A stretch of 10,689 nucleotides of DNA, taken from assembly GCA_965262315.1 (NCBI GenBank), contig CBDHFJ010000170.1, forward strand, positions 1-10,689, in the 5' to 3' direction. The stretch comes from JBCCFK01 sp965262315. GTDB taxonomy: Bacteria; Actinomycetota; Acidimicrobiia; Acidimicrobiales; UBA8592. The stretch's first letter is position 1. Every line of letters begins with the position of its first letter. The position numbers were made by a program, and so were the translations under genes. The notes beneath the pieces were generated by a model. That model saw only the letters and a list, made by a program, of their open reading frames with translations, ran no database searches and was not told the origin of the DNA. Shown piece by piece: positions 1 to 7,121 of this stretch.

Positions 1-30
1 CGGCTGACGTCCAGCGCTCACCCAGACCAC

Positions 31-36
31 TACGGT
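31..36 (+). promoter_or_regulatory. -10 box of a probable leaderless promoter for the kinase gene
   Basis: TACGGT fits the actinobacterial -10 pattern TANNNT. Six bases separate it from the GTG at 43, so transcription would begin at or within a base of the start codon. Leaderless transcripts are common in actinobacteria. No convincing -35 hexamer is visible in the 30 bases upstream, although the window edge limits the view. Confidence 0.4.
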
Positions 37-42
37 GGGGGT

Positions 43-1218
43 GTGGTGGAGCCGGCGGCACACGTTGACCTGGGAATCGACGGGATCACCGACGCGGTCC
101 TGGTCGGTTCCGGCGGCGCGGCTCGCGTGTACCGGGCCACCCAATCGGCGCTCGATCGCACCGTGGCCGTCAAGGTGCTGACGAGTGTCGACGACGGTCA
201 GCGGCGGCGCTTCGAGCGTGAGAGCAAGGCGCTCGGGCGCCTGTCCGAACACCGGGGGATCGTCACCGTCCATGAGGCGGGCGTGAACAACCAGGGCCTC
301 CCGTTCCTGGTCATGCGGTACTGCTCGGGCGGCACGCTCCGCGAGAAGATCGACCGCGGTGGACCGATCGAGTGGACCGAGGCGGTCGGCCACGTGGTCG
401 AGGTCGCGCACACCATCGCCGATGCCCACGACGCCGGCGTCATCCATCGGGACCTGAAGCCGGCGAACATCCTCGTGGCCGGCAACGGCGCCACCCTCGT
501 GGCCGACTTCGGGATCGCCGCCATCCTCGACACCGCCGACGGCGCCACTCGGTCCCCGACCTTCACCCCTGCCTACGCGCCGCCCGAGGCGTTCAACGGC
601 GACGAGCCCTCGCCCGCCGGCGACGTATACTCGCTCGCGGCCACCCTGCTCGACGCCGTGTCGGGTCAGGCCCCCTTCGTGCCGGCGAGCGGCGAGATCT
701 CCATCGCGTCGATCATGTCCAGGATCGTCCAGGACGGCATCGAGGCGCATCGGCCCCCCGGCGTGCCCGAACCGGTGTGGGCGCAGGTTCGGCTGGCGAT
801 GGCGCCCGACCCGGAGGCCCGTCCGGGTGCCCGCGACTTCGCCGCCCGTCTGGAGCGCCTGCTCGCCGCCCAAGCGCCGCAGGCCCGCCCCGTCCGCACA
901 GCAGACACGGCGCTGGCGCCCGTGTCTCCCGCGACGGCCCCACCCGAGCCGCCGGCCCCCGTCCCCCCGCCACCCGCCGTCGCCGACGACACCGTCCGCG
1001 GTCGCGACCCCGACGACGACGGCAACGACCTCACCGCCCCGCTCGCACCCGAGGTCCAGCGCTTCCCACGTGCGGACTTCCTGGCCACCGATGCACCCGA
1101 AGACGACGACGCCGTCATCCGGTCGGACGCGAACCGGGCCGGGATCCAACCCGGCCCGATCCTGGCGATCATCGCAGCCGTGGTCGCGGTGCTAATCATC
1201 CTGCTCTTCGTGTTGTGA
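43..1218 (+). CDS. PknB-type Ser/Thr protein kinase with C-terminal membrane anchor
   Basis: This is a Hanks-type kinase that phosphorylates Ser/Thr on cytoplasmic proteins from the inner face of the membrane. The catalytic domain spans about residues 12-275. Visible motifs are a glycine-rich loop GSGGAARVY (22-30), the ATP-binding Lys44 in VAVK, a likely helix-C Glu60, the catalytic loop HRDLKPAN (135-142), DFG (155-157) and the APPE motif (179-182), so it should be active. A Pro/Ala-rich and then acidic linker (about 280-365) leads to one hydrophobic helix (371-391) that ends the protein. Nothing remains outside the membrane, so PASTA repeats or any other sensor domain are absent. GTG at 43 is chosen because the glycine loop follows closely and a -10 box lies 6 bases upstream. 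It faces the large operon convergently. No phosphatase or FHA gene is in the window. Confidence 0.93.
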   Translation: MVEPAAHVDLGIDGITDAVLVGSGGAARVYRATQSALDRTVAVKVLTSVDDGQRRRFERESKALGRLSEHRGIVTVHEAGVNNQGLPFLVMRYCSGGTLREKIDRGGPIEWTEAVGHVVEVAHTIADAHDAGVIHRDLKPANILVAGNGATLVADFGIAAILDTADGATRSPTFTPAYAPPEAFNGDEPSPAGDVYSLAATLLDAVSGQAPFVPASGEISIASIMSRIVQDGIEAHRPPGVPEPVWAQVRLAMAPDPEARPGARDFAARLERLLAAQAPQARPVRTADTALAPVSPATAPPEPPAPVPPPPAVADDTVRGRDPDDDGNDLTAPLAPEVQRFPRADFLATDAPEDDDAVIRSDANRAGIQPGPILAIIAAVVAVLIILLFVL

Positions 1219-1223
1219 ACGTG

Positions 1224-1241
1224 CCCGGCCGACCGGCCGGG
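1224..1241. terminator. GC hairpin between convergent genes, possible bidirectional terminator
   Basis: CCCGGCC-GACC-GGCCGGG forms a perfect 7-bp stem with a 4-base loop. It lies 5 bp after the kinase stop codon and 13 bp beyond the stop of the convergent operon. There is no T-tract on either strand, so it is not a classical intrinsic terminator. Placement in a 36-bp convergent gap supports a role in ending both transcripts. Confidence 0.5.
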
Positions 1242-1254
1242 TCATGGATCAGCC

Positions 1255-4200
1255 TCAACCACATCCCGTCCACTGGCGGACCATCGACGCTTGGGCGGAC
1301 GTTCCGTCGGGGCCGGACACGGTGAGCACGATCGTGACCGCCACCGTGACGTCACCCGGCCACCCGAAGGCGAAGCCACCGAACCAGGTGGCGCCCGACC
1401 CCGGGACGCTGCGGCCCGCCCAGTCCCCGGAGCCCGTGGCGATCCAGGAGTAGGCGTAGGCGGGGTTCGGGTTGGTGACCGTGCAGGTGCTGTTGCTCGA
1501 CCCCGAGCCGCCGTCGGGGTTGGAGCAGGTGAAGCTCGCCGCCGGCTGGGCGGCCACCGTCGTCTGGGCAGAGGCGCCGAAGACGTCGGTGTAGCTCACC
1601 GTGTACACCCCGGCCGTGGCGTAGCTGTGGCTCAGCCCGCCGCCGGACTGACCGTCGCCCCAGCTGATCGAGGCCATCTCGGTGGCGGTCGTGCACGAAG
1701 CCGACTCGGTGCCACCGCTGCAGGTGATGCTCGCTTGGCCAGGGCTTCCGACCGTCAAGTGGATGGTCTGTGGGCTGCACGAGAAGGTGCCGGCGGTCGG
1801 GCTCTGGGCCAGCACCCGACCGACGTCGCCCGGGTCGGTCACCGGGGTGGTTCCGTAGGTGGTGTCGCCGTGGGCGCCGCCCGGATCGTGGGCCTGCCCC
1901 ACGTAGCCGGGGGCGGTCCACCCGAGGCTCCGGTCGTTCGGTGTGATGGTCACCGTGGCCCCACCCAGCACCGAGGCGCCGGGGCCCGGGTCCTGGCTCA
2001 GCACCGCGCCGTCCGCCGCGGCTGCCGAACACTGGGGCGTTGCCAGTGCCGGCACCAGGCCGGCGCCGCTCAGGACGCCCTGCGCTGCGGTGGCGTCCAT
2101 GCCACGCACGTCCGGGACCGAGATCGTCGACGCCGAGATCTCGATGGTCACCGAGGGGGCCGGGTAGGCGATCCCGTCCACCACGACCTCCAGCGAGATC
2201 GTCGCAGTCCGCTCGATGGTGAAGGTGTGGTCGATCGGGTTCGCCAGGGGGCCCTCGTAGGACTGCCCGTCGACGTTCCACCGGAAGGTGTCGGGGTCAC
2301 CGCTGCCCGTGGCGACGATCCTGACCGTTTCGCCGACCGTCGCCGCCGCGGGAGCGATGATCGAGAAGCTCGGCTCGATGTAGCCCATCACCGTCCAGCT
2401 CGCTTCGTCGGTGCGGCCCTCCGAGTCGGTCACCACGGCGGTCACCGTCCACGGGCCGACCGCGTCCACGGCGAACGCCAGGCTGGTGCCGACGACGCCC
2501 GAGGTGTCGGGGGCGTTGCCCGACGGCGGTGCCGTCACCGCCCACGACACCGACTCCCACGAGCCGGCGATCGTGCTGAGCGTCACGTTGGCGGTCGCAC
2601 CGATGGGGGTCCGGTCGGATCCCGAGAGCGCGATCTGAGGCGCCGGTGTCGTCACCGGTTCGTCCTCGATCACCACCGTGGCCGTGGCGGTCTCATCGCG
2701 CTCGCCGTCGCTCACGACCAGGGTGACGACGTAGGAGCCGGCACTCGCCCAGGACGACGCGGCCGCTGCGCCCGACGCCTCGCTGGGCGAACCGCCGTCG
2801 AAGCTCCAGGAGTAGCTCGTGATGGTGTCCACGTTCACCGCCGCCTGGAACGTGATGTCCTGGTTCGTGTACGGGTTCGGGTTCACCACGACGATGTCGA
2901 CCTGGATCGGGACGGGTGCGTCGGTCACGTCGATCTGACACGTGTCCTCGTACTCGGTGCCGTCGTCGGCCACCACTTCGATCGTGACCGGATAGGTCGC
3001 CGCCTGATCGAAGGTGTGGGTCACCTGGCGGCCTGCGGCGGGGTCGCTCCCGTCGCCGAAGGTCCACAATGCGCTTGCCGGTGTGACCGAGTCGTCCTCC
3101 GGCTGGGCGACCCAGGTGAAGATCACCTCGTCGCCGACCTGCACCGTCGAGGCCGACGGCACACAGACGATGCGCTCCGGCTCGGGCTGGGGGTCGGGGT
3201 CGGGAGTCGGATCCGGATCCGGATCGGGGTCGGGCTGGGGGTCGGGCGTCGTGTCCGGCTGGGGAGCGGGGTCGGGCGTCGTGTCCGGCTGGGGAGCGGG
3301 GTCGGGCGTCGTGTCCGGCTGGGGGTCGGGATCGGGTTGATCGCCACCGGCATCGGTCGCTTCCGACTCCTCCTCGCCTTCCTCGATGGGCTCGTCCGGG
3401 GACGGCTCGTCCGAGGGTGTGCCCTGCTCGGCCTGCGGGTCCTCGGGCGCCGGCTCGGCCGGGACCGGGTCTTCTCCGTCGTCCTCGAAGCCGATGATCG
3501 GACCGTCGCCCGATGTGAACTTCTCGAAGGACTCGACGCCGAGCTGCTCGAGCAGGACACCGGCCTGCGCGGAGGTGGGGTCGTTGAAGTAGACCTGGCC
3601 GTCCTCGGCGATCAGTTGCACTTCGGCGGCGTCCAGCAACACCGGGTCGGTGGTGTCCGCGCCCGAATCGGGCGACGAGAGGTCGACCACGTAGATCCGG
3701 CCGTCGGTCAGGTTCGGGACGTACACATGCCCGTCGGACTCCACCGGGGTGCCGATTCGATCTCCCGGCCGTCCCACCGCCACCTGCCAGTGCTCGCACG
3801 AGGTGGACTCGACGTCGAAGACGTACAGCCTGGCCACAGCCGTGTCGACCACTGCAGCCACGGTTGCGCCCAGACCGCCGTGGCCCACCAGCACGTCGGC
3901 GCCGTCGGCGATCTCGAGGTCGCAGGACTGGCGGAGTTCGTCGATGCCGTCGTAGACCGACAGGGTCGGATCCGAGAGGTCGATCATCACCGGATGCGAC
4001 CCCACGAGGCGGACGGCGTAGCGCGTGCCCGCCGCCGCGACAGCGAAGGACTGGACGCGGTCGCGGCCGGCCTCGAGCGTTGCCTCGACGACCTTCATCT
4101 CGCCGGACTCCACGTCGTAGGCCCACAGGCTGCCGTCGCCACCGACGACCGCGGCGTCGGGGCTGCCGGCCACCGAGACCGCATCGCCGAGCAGATCCAG

Positions 4201-4680
4201 GGTGACCGGATCGACCCGGCGCACCTGGCGGGCCAGGCCGGAGTAGACCCAGACGGTGTCCGCGCCGCGCTCGGCGAACACGGCAGCATCCGGGTCTGCC
4301 GAGGCCGAGCCCGGGTTGGCGTCCTCGAAGGGTTGGACTCGGAGCGAAGCCTGCTCGAGGCCGCCGTCCACTCGGCGGATCGTGCCGTCGTCGTGGTTGA
4401 GAACGAGCGCGTGTGCGCCGTACTGCACCACGTCGAAGTCCTGCTCCGGGCGAGCGACGACGACGGCGCGGGGGTTGACCGCTCCCTGGTCGGCGGCGAG
4501 GGTGCCGTCGACCAGTTGCACGGTGCCGAACGGCACCGAGGGCAGCCATGCCGACGAGTCGACGTGGCCAGGGCCCTGGCGCACCTGGCCGGGGTCGTTC
4601 CATGCCACCACGGCGAACGTGGCGGCGAGCACGGTCGCCACCAGGGCGGCCAGGCGGGCGTTGGTGATCAGCCGGTCCAT
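1255..4680 (-). CDS. Large extracytoplasmic protein: beta-propeller-like, Asp/Pro stalk, PKD/Ig-like domains, PASTA
   Basis: This predicted 1141-residue surface protein has one N-terminal hydrophobic helix (about 9-26) with no clear cleavage site, so it is probably a signal anchor. Residues about 45-395 hold repeated strands such as SLWAYDVESG, RLYVFDVEST and RIYVVDLSSP, typical of WD/NHL-like beta-propellers. Residues about 396-500 are an acidic Asp/Pro-rich stalk. PKD domains follow at about 502-585 (WTFGDGS with a later THTF strand) and 588-672 (SWSFDGG), then Ig-like units at about 676-765 and 766-850. A PASTA domain sits at about 850-915 (VPDVRGMD, then SQDPGPG and VTITP), and another PKD-like unit is at about 985-1040 (SWGDGQ). 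No LPXTG motif or C-terminal helix is present. The ATG at 4680 follows AAAGGAAG at 4690-4697. It is the last gene of the moxR operon. Ligand binding or adhesion is inferred from domains only; no specific function can be assigned. Confidence 0.88.
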   Translation of the reverse strand: MDRLITNARLAALVATVLAATFAVVAWNDPGQVRQGPGHVDSSAWLPSVPFGTVQLVDGTLAADQGAVNPRAVVVARPEQDFDVVQYGAHALVLNHDDGTIRRVDGGLEQASLRVQPFEDANPGSASADPDAAVFAERGADTVWVYSGLARQVRRVDPVTLDLLGDAVSVAGSPDAAVVGGDGSLWAYDVESGEMKVVEATLEAGRDRVQSFAVAAAGTRYAVRLVGSHPVMIDLSDPTLSVYDGIDELRQSCDLEIADGADVLVGHGGLGATVAAVVDTAVARLYVFDVESTSCEHWQVAVGRPGDRIGTPVESDGHVYVPNLTDGRIYVVDLSSPDSGADTTDPVLLDAAEVQLIAEDGQVYFNDPTSAQAGVLLEQLGVESFEKFTSGDGPIIGFEDDGEDPVPAEPAPEDPQAEQGTPSDEPSPDEPIEEGEEESEATDAGGDQPDPDPQPDTTPDPAPQPDTTPDPAPQPDTTPDPQPDPDPDPDPTPDPDPQPEPERIVCVPSASTVQVGDEVIFTWVAQPEDDSVTPASALWTFGDGSDPAAGRQVTHTFDQAATYPVTIEVVADDGTEYEDTCQIDVTDAPVPIQVDIVVVNPNPYTNQDITFQAAVNVDTITSYSWSFDGGSPSEASGAAAASSWASAGSYVVTLVVSDGERDETATATVVIEDEPVTTPAPQIALSGSDRTPIGATANVTLSTIAGSWESVSWAVTAPPSGNAPDTSGVVGTSLAFAVDAVGPWTVTAVVTDSEGRTDEASWTVMGYIEPSFSIIAPAAATVGETVRIVATGSGDPDTFRWNVDGQSYEGPLANPIDHTFTIERTATISLEVVVDGIAYPAPSVTIEISASTISVPDVRGMDATAAQGVLSGAGLVPALATPQCSAAAADGAVLSQDPGPGASVLGGATVTITPNDRSLGWTAPGYVGQAHDPGGAHGDTTYGTTPVTDPGDVGRVLAQSPTAGTFSCSPQTIHLTVGSPGQASITCSGGTESASCTTATEMASISWGDGQSGGGLSHSYATAGVYTVSYTDVFGASAQTTVAAQPAASFTCSNPDGGSGSSNSTCTVTNPNPAYAYSWIATGSGDWAGRSVPGSGATWFGGFAFGWPGDVTVAVTIVLTVSGPDGTSAQASMVRQWTGCG
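3241..3330. repeat. 30-bp in-frame tandem repeat in the Asp/Pro-rich stalk
   Basis: Two perfect 30-bp copies (3241-3270, 3271-3300) are followed by a third that is identical for 24 bases before diverging (3301-3330). Each copy encodes ten residues with the core PDTTPDPAPQ, covering residues about 451-480 of the surface protein. The adjoining 3190-3240 is a simpler GGXTC-like run that encodes DP dipeptides. Thirty bases is a multiple of three, so copy-number change would alter stalk length without breaking the frame. Confidence 0.85.
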
Positions 4681-4689
4681 GACTCGGCA

Positions 4690-4697
4690 CTTCCTTT
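4690..4697 (-). promoter_or_regulatory. Ribosome binding site of the PKD/PASTA protein gene
   Basis: AAAGGAAG on the minus strand sits 9 bases before the ATG at 4680. It fixes this start: the open frame continues upstream to 5130, but that extension is Arg/Pro-rich shadow sequence over the preceding gene. Confidence 0.75.
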
Positions 4698-4741
4698 CTG
4701 GTCCGGCACGAGGGTCTCCACGGGCGACTGGTCGTGCGCAT

Positions 4742-6475
4742 CCCGGTCGCGGTGGGCGGATTGGTGTCGGTGTCGCCGCCCAGCTCGTCGATCGAGCGCA
4801 GGGCGCGGTCACGGAGCGAGAAGGCGGCACCGAACGGATCGGTGAGGTCGGGTGCCGTGGCCCGCTGTGTGGGGAGCAGGGGCCTCGGGTCGAGACGAGC
4901 GACGAGCATCCGCCGGCGGCCACGCGAGGTGCGCAGTGCGTCGCGCAGCGCTGCCTCGTCGGTCCAGGCCTCGGCGGCACGGTCGTCGGTGAGCTCAGCA
5001 GGGTGCCAGGCGGCGACGCCGGCGGTCGCTGCCAGTCGACGGAGCCGGTGGTCGGGCTCGACCAGACCGGCCGCTTCCGCCTCGGCGATGGTCTCGAGCG
5101 GGGTGGCCGCGGCTGCGGTCGTGACGCCATGCTCCCGGAGCCGATCGGTCGCCTCGAGCCAGGCGCCGTGCACTGCGGCCGCGGGGGCCGTTCGGCGACG
5201 CCGCCGGGACCGGACGGTGGCCTTGGCGGCCGGGACGGCGCCGAGCGCGAGGATCGGGAGTGCTGCCAGCCAGTACGGAGGTGTGCCGCCGTCGGCGGGC
5301 GTCGGCTGCACCAGCTCCAACTCCTGGGGGAGCACGGGCGGCTCGTCCCGATCCTCGACGACGTCGTCGTCGACTGCGGGCAGCGTCGGCGGCTCCTGGT
5401 TGGCCTCCGCTCGATCGATGGGATCGACCACGATCCAGCCGATCTCGTCCACGAAGATCTCCGCCCAGGCGTGTGCGTCGGCCGCCATGACGGTGGCGGC
5501 CCCGTCCGTCAGCGCAGCGGCGTCCAGCCGGTAGCCGACGGCGACACGGCTCGGGATGCCCTGCTGGCGCGCGAGGAGCGCAAACGTCGACGCCGACTGC
5601 TCGCCGAATCCGGCCCGTGGGCGGGACTCCGCTGCCGATTCAGCGGTCCCCAGATACGAAGCGATCGCGGCGTAGTTGTGGCCGTGCGCGTTCAGGGTGT
5701 CGTACCCGAAGTCGTCGCCGGTGAGAGCGTCGACGAGCGCAGCCACCCGGGCCGACGCCGGTGCTTCGGCCCCGACGTCGGAGAGGGCCTCGGCCAGGAA
5801 GGTCGCCACCTCGCCCGGCGGGGTCCCCGGGACGGTCTCGTAGCGCCCCAGGTCGGGGTCGGTGCTCGCCTCGAACTCGCCGAGATCGCTCAGCGAAGGC
5901 GGGAGCTCGACCTCCAGCCGGTAGCGCTCGCCCGAGCCTGTCCGCCCGTCGTGGATCAAGGTCTGGGTGGCCGCGTGATGGCCGGCATCGGTCCCGACGA
6001 TGCGTCGGGGCGAGCCCAGGACCGGGAGATACTGCGACGGGTACCCCTCGGACAGCTCGATCTGTGCGGACACCGCACGGGTGTCTGCGCCAGTGGCTGC
6101 GTCGGGCGTGGGCGCCAGCGCCGACTGGATGCGGACGAAGAGCGCGTCCGACGACCACAGCGCACCGTCGAAGGTGTCGAGCGCGGCGGTCCGGAGGTAG
6201 ACGGCGTCGTCGGTGACCGCGTCGCCCTCGACGGTCAGCATGAGGTGCACGGTCTCGTCCTCGTCGTTGACGAAGGACTTGACCAGCGACAGAGGCGACA
6301 CGCGGTCCTGGCGCTCCACGATCGGCACGAAGTCGGCCCGCGGATCCCAGCGGTCGGTGTCGGACACTCGATCGACCCGCATGAGGGCGGCGCCGACCGA
6401 GCCGACCAGCAACAGGACGGGCAGTCCGGTCACGAAGGCGACGCGTGCGGCGGTGCTGCTGCCGACGCGGGCCAC
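4742..6475 (-). CDS. Transglutaminase-like and DUF4129-like part of the TgpA-like protein
   Basis: This frame carries the seventh membrane helix (about residues 12-31 counted from GTG 6475), an extracytoplasmic region, the transglutaminase-like core (about 240-355), a Pro/Asp-rich link, a further helix (about 400-420) and a charged cytoplasmic tail. Core motifs are GFGEQS at 289-294 (Gly291 where the catalytic Cys is expected), DAHAW (His335) and VDPID (Asp351). GTG 6475 is only the first available start; a GAGGA sequence lies about 14 bases upstream, rather far for a ribosome site. The helix starting directly here and the hydrophobic segment ending just before it suggest the two parts belong together. 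The frame stays open to 2693, but past 4742 it is shadow sequence over the next gene. Confidence 0.7.
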
Positions 6476-7118
6476 CGACGCGCCCGCGTCCTCGTCTTCG
6501 TGGGCCAGCGCGGGCGTCGCCGGCCAGCCACAGGTGCGCCACCAGCCCGGCGATGACCGCAGTCATCGTGGCCCAGCCGGGGCGCCCCACCGGACCGAGC
6601 GCGGCGAACAACGTGACCGCCACCAGGACTGGGAGGGTGGCCAGGGCGGGCCGACGGGTCCGCAGCGACAGCTCGGCGGCGACTGCGGTGGCCATCCATG
6701 CCAGGAACATCGGGAGAGCGAGCAGCTCGTCGGTCGCCTCGATCGGCAGTGGCAGCGACAGCAGGTCGCTCCAACCGGACAACGCGTGGGACCAGATCTC
6801 TCGCCAGGTCGCCAGGAGCGGCAGCCCCGCGGTGGTGGAACCCGGGAAGATCACGGCGCCGCCGATGGTGGTGAACGCGACCAGCTGGAGCGGGATCGCC
6901 GACCAACCGGGGCCGCGGAACACCCACAACAGGACGCTCACGAGGGCCGCGGCCCCTATGCCGGGGAGCAGGCGCAGGTGGCCGTCGGACAGGTACACGT
7001 CGTCCAGCGCCCAGACGCTGGCGCCGATGGCGGCGGCCAGGACCAGGAGGCCGATCGCGTGCTGGAGGCTCAGGTGGCGCCGCGGCCCGGCAGGGGAGAA
7101 GAGTCGTTCGGTCGCCAT
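5640..7118 (-). CDS. N-terminal membrane part of the TgpA-like protein (literal open frame)
   Basis: Translated literally from ATG 7118 this frame runs 492 codons, but only about the first 203 look genuine. They form six hydrophobic helices ending with the segment VAHLWLAGDARA, as in the DUF3488 domain of TgpA-type proteins. Beyond about 6510 the translation turns into Arg/Gly/Pro-rich text typical of an out-of-frame read, while the family sequence continues in another frame. The start has AGGTGGG on the minus strand about 10 bases upstream, inside the end of the DUF58 gene. If no repair or recoding occurs, the product would be a membrane stub with a nonsense tail. Confidence 0.6.
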   Translation of the reverse strand: MATERLFSPAGPRRHLSLQHAIGLLVLAAAIGASVWALDDVYLSDGHLRLLPGIGAAALVSVLLWVFRGPGWSAIPLQLVAFTTIGGAVIFPGSTTAGLPLLATWREIWSHALSGWSDLLSLPLPIEATDELLALPMFLAWMATAVAAELSLRTRRPALATLPVLVAVTLFAALGPVGRPGWATMTAVIAGLVAHLWLAGDARAGPRRRGRGRVGGPRRQQHRRTRRLRDRTARPVAGRLGRRRPHAGRSSVRHRPLGSAGRLRADRGAPGPRVASVAGQVLRQRRGRDRAPHADRRGRRGHRRRRLPPDRRARHLRRCAVVVGRALRPHPVGAGAHARRSHWRRHPCGVRTDRAVRGVPVAVSPGPGLAPTHRRDRCRPSRGHPDLDPRRADRLGRALPAGGRAPAFAERSRRVRGEHRPRPGALRDRPGDPAGRGGDLPGRGPLRRRGRSTGVGPGGCARRRSHRRRLRVRHPERARPQLRRDRFVSGDR

Positions 7119-7121
7119 GGC

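Larger units (their letters stand above)
4668..7118 (-). pseudogene. TgpA-like DUF3488/transglutaminase membrane protein gene, frame broken twice as read
   Basis: Read as one gene this gives an 816-residue protein of the TgpA family. Six N-terminal membrane helices (about 18-37, 50-67, 73-91, 131-150, 157-174, 181-198) are followed by a seventh after the first break, then an extracytoplasmic transglutaminase-like domain, another helix (about 613-633) and a cytoplasmic DUF4129-like tail. The coding signal moves by +1 near 6500-6516 and by -1 near 4742-4744, so the net change is zero and the stop (4668-4670) overlaps the next gene's ATG. In the transglutaminase core the cysteine position is Gly505 (GFGEQS), while His549 (DAHAW) and Asp565 (VDPID) remain. 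It lies third in the moxR operon, 3 bp after the DUF58 gene. The breaks may be sequence errors, true mutation or recoding. The long middle frame is intact and protein-like, which argues against an old pseudogene. Confidence 0.72.

Noticed and set aside
3190..3330. CRISPR-like array
   Set aside because: The repeats are contiguous without unique spacers and encode an in-frame Asp/Pro stalk.
2693..4741. Long C-terminal extension of the transglutaminase frame
   Set aside because: It is Arg/Gly/Pro-rich text that is the +1 or -1 shadow of the propeller and PKD domains; a same-strand overlap of this size is not credible.
1291..4845. 1184-codon plus-strand open frame
   Set aside because: It is antisense to the PKD/PASTA gene, is rich in Arg/Gly/His/Val, lacks domains and arises from GC-rich third positions.
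4681..5130. 150-codon N-terminal extension of the PKD/PASTA protein
   Set aside because: It is Pro/Arg-rich and overlaps the DUF4129-like coding sequence. A signal anchor and ribosome site mark ATG 4680 as the start.
4256..6556. 766-codon plus-strand open frame
   Set aside because: It overlaps the TgpA-like gene on the other strand and has no recognisable domain or ribosome site.
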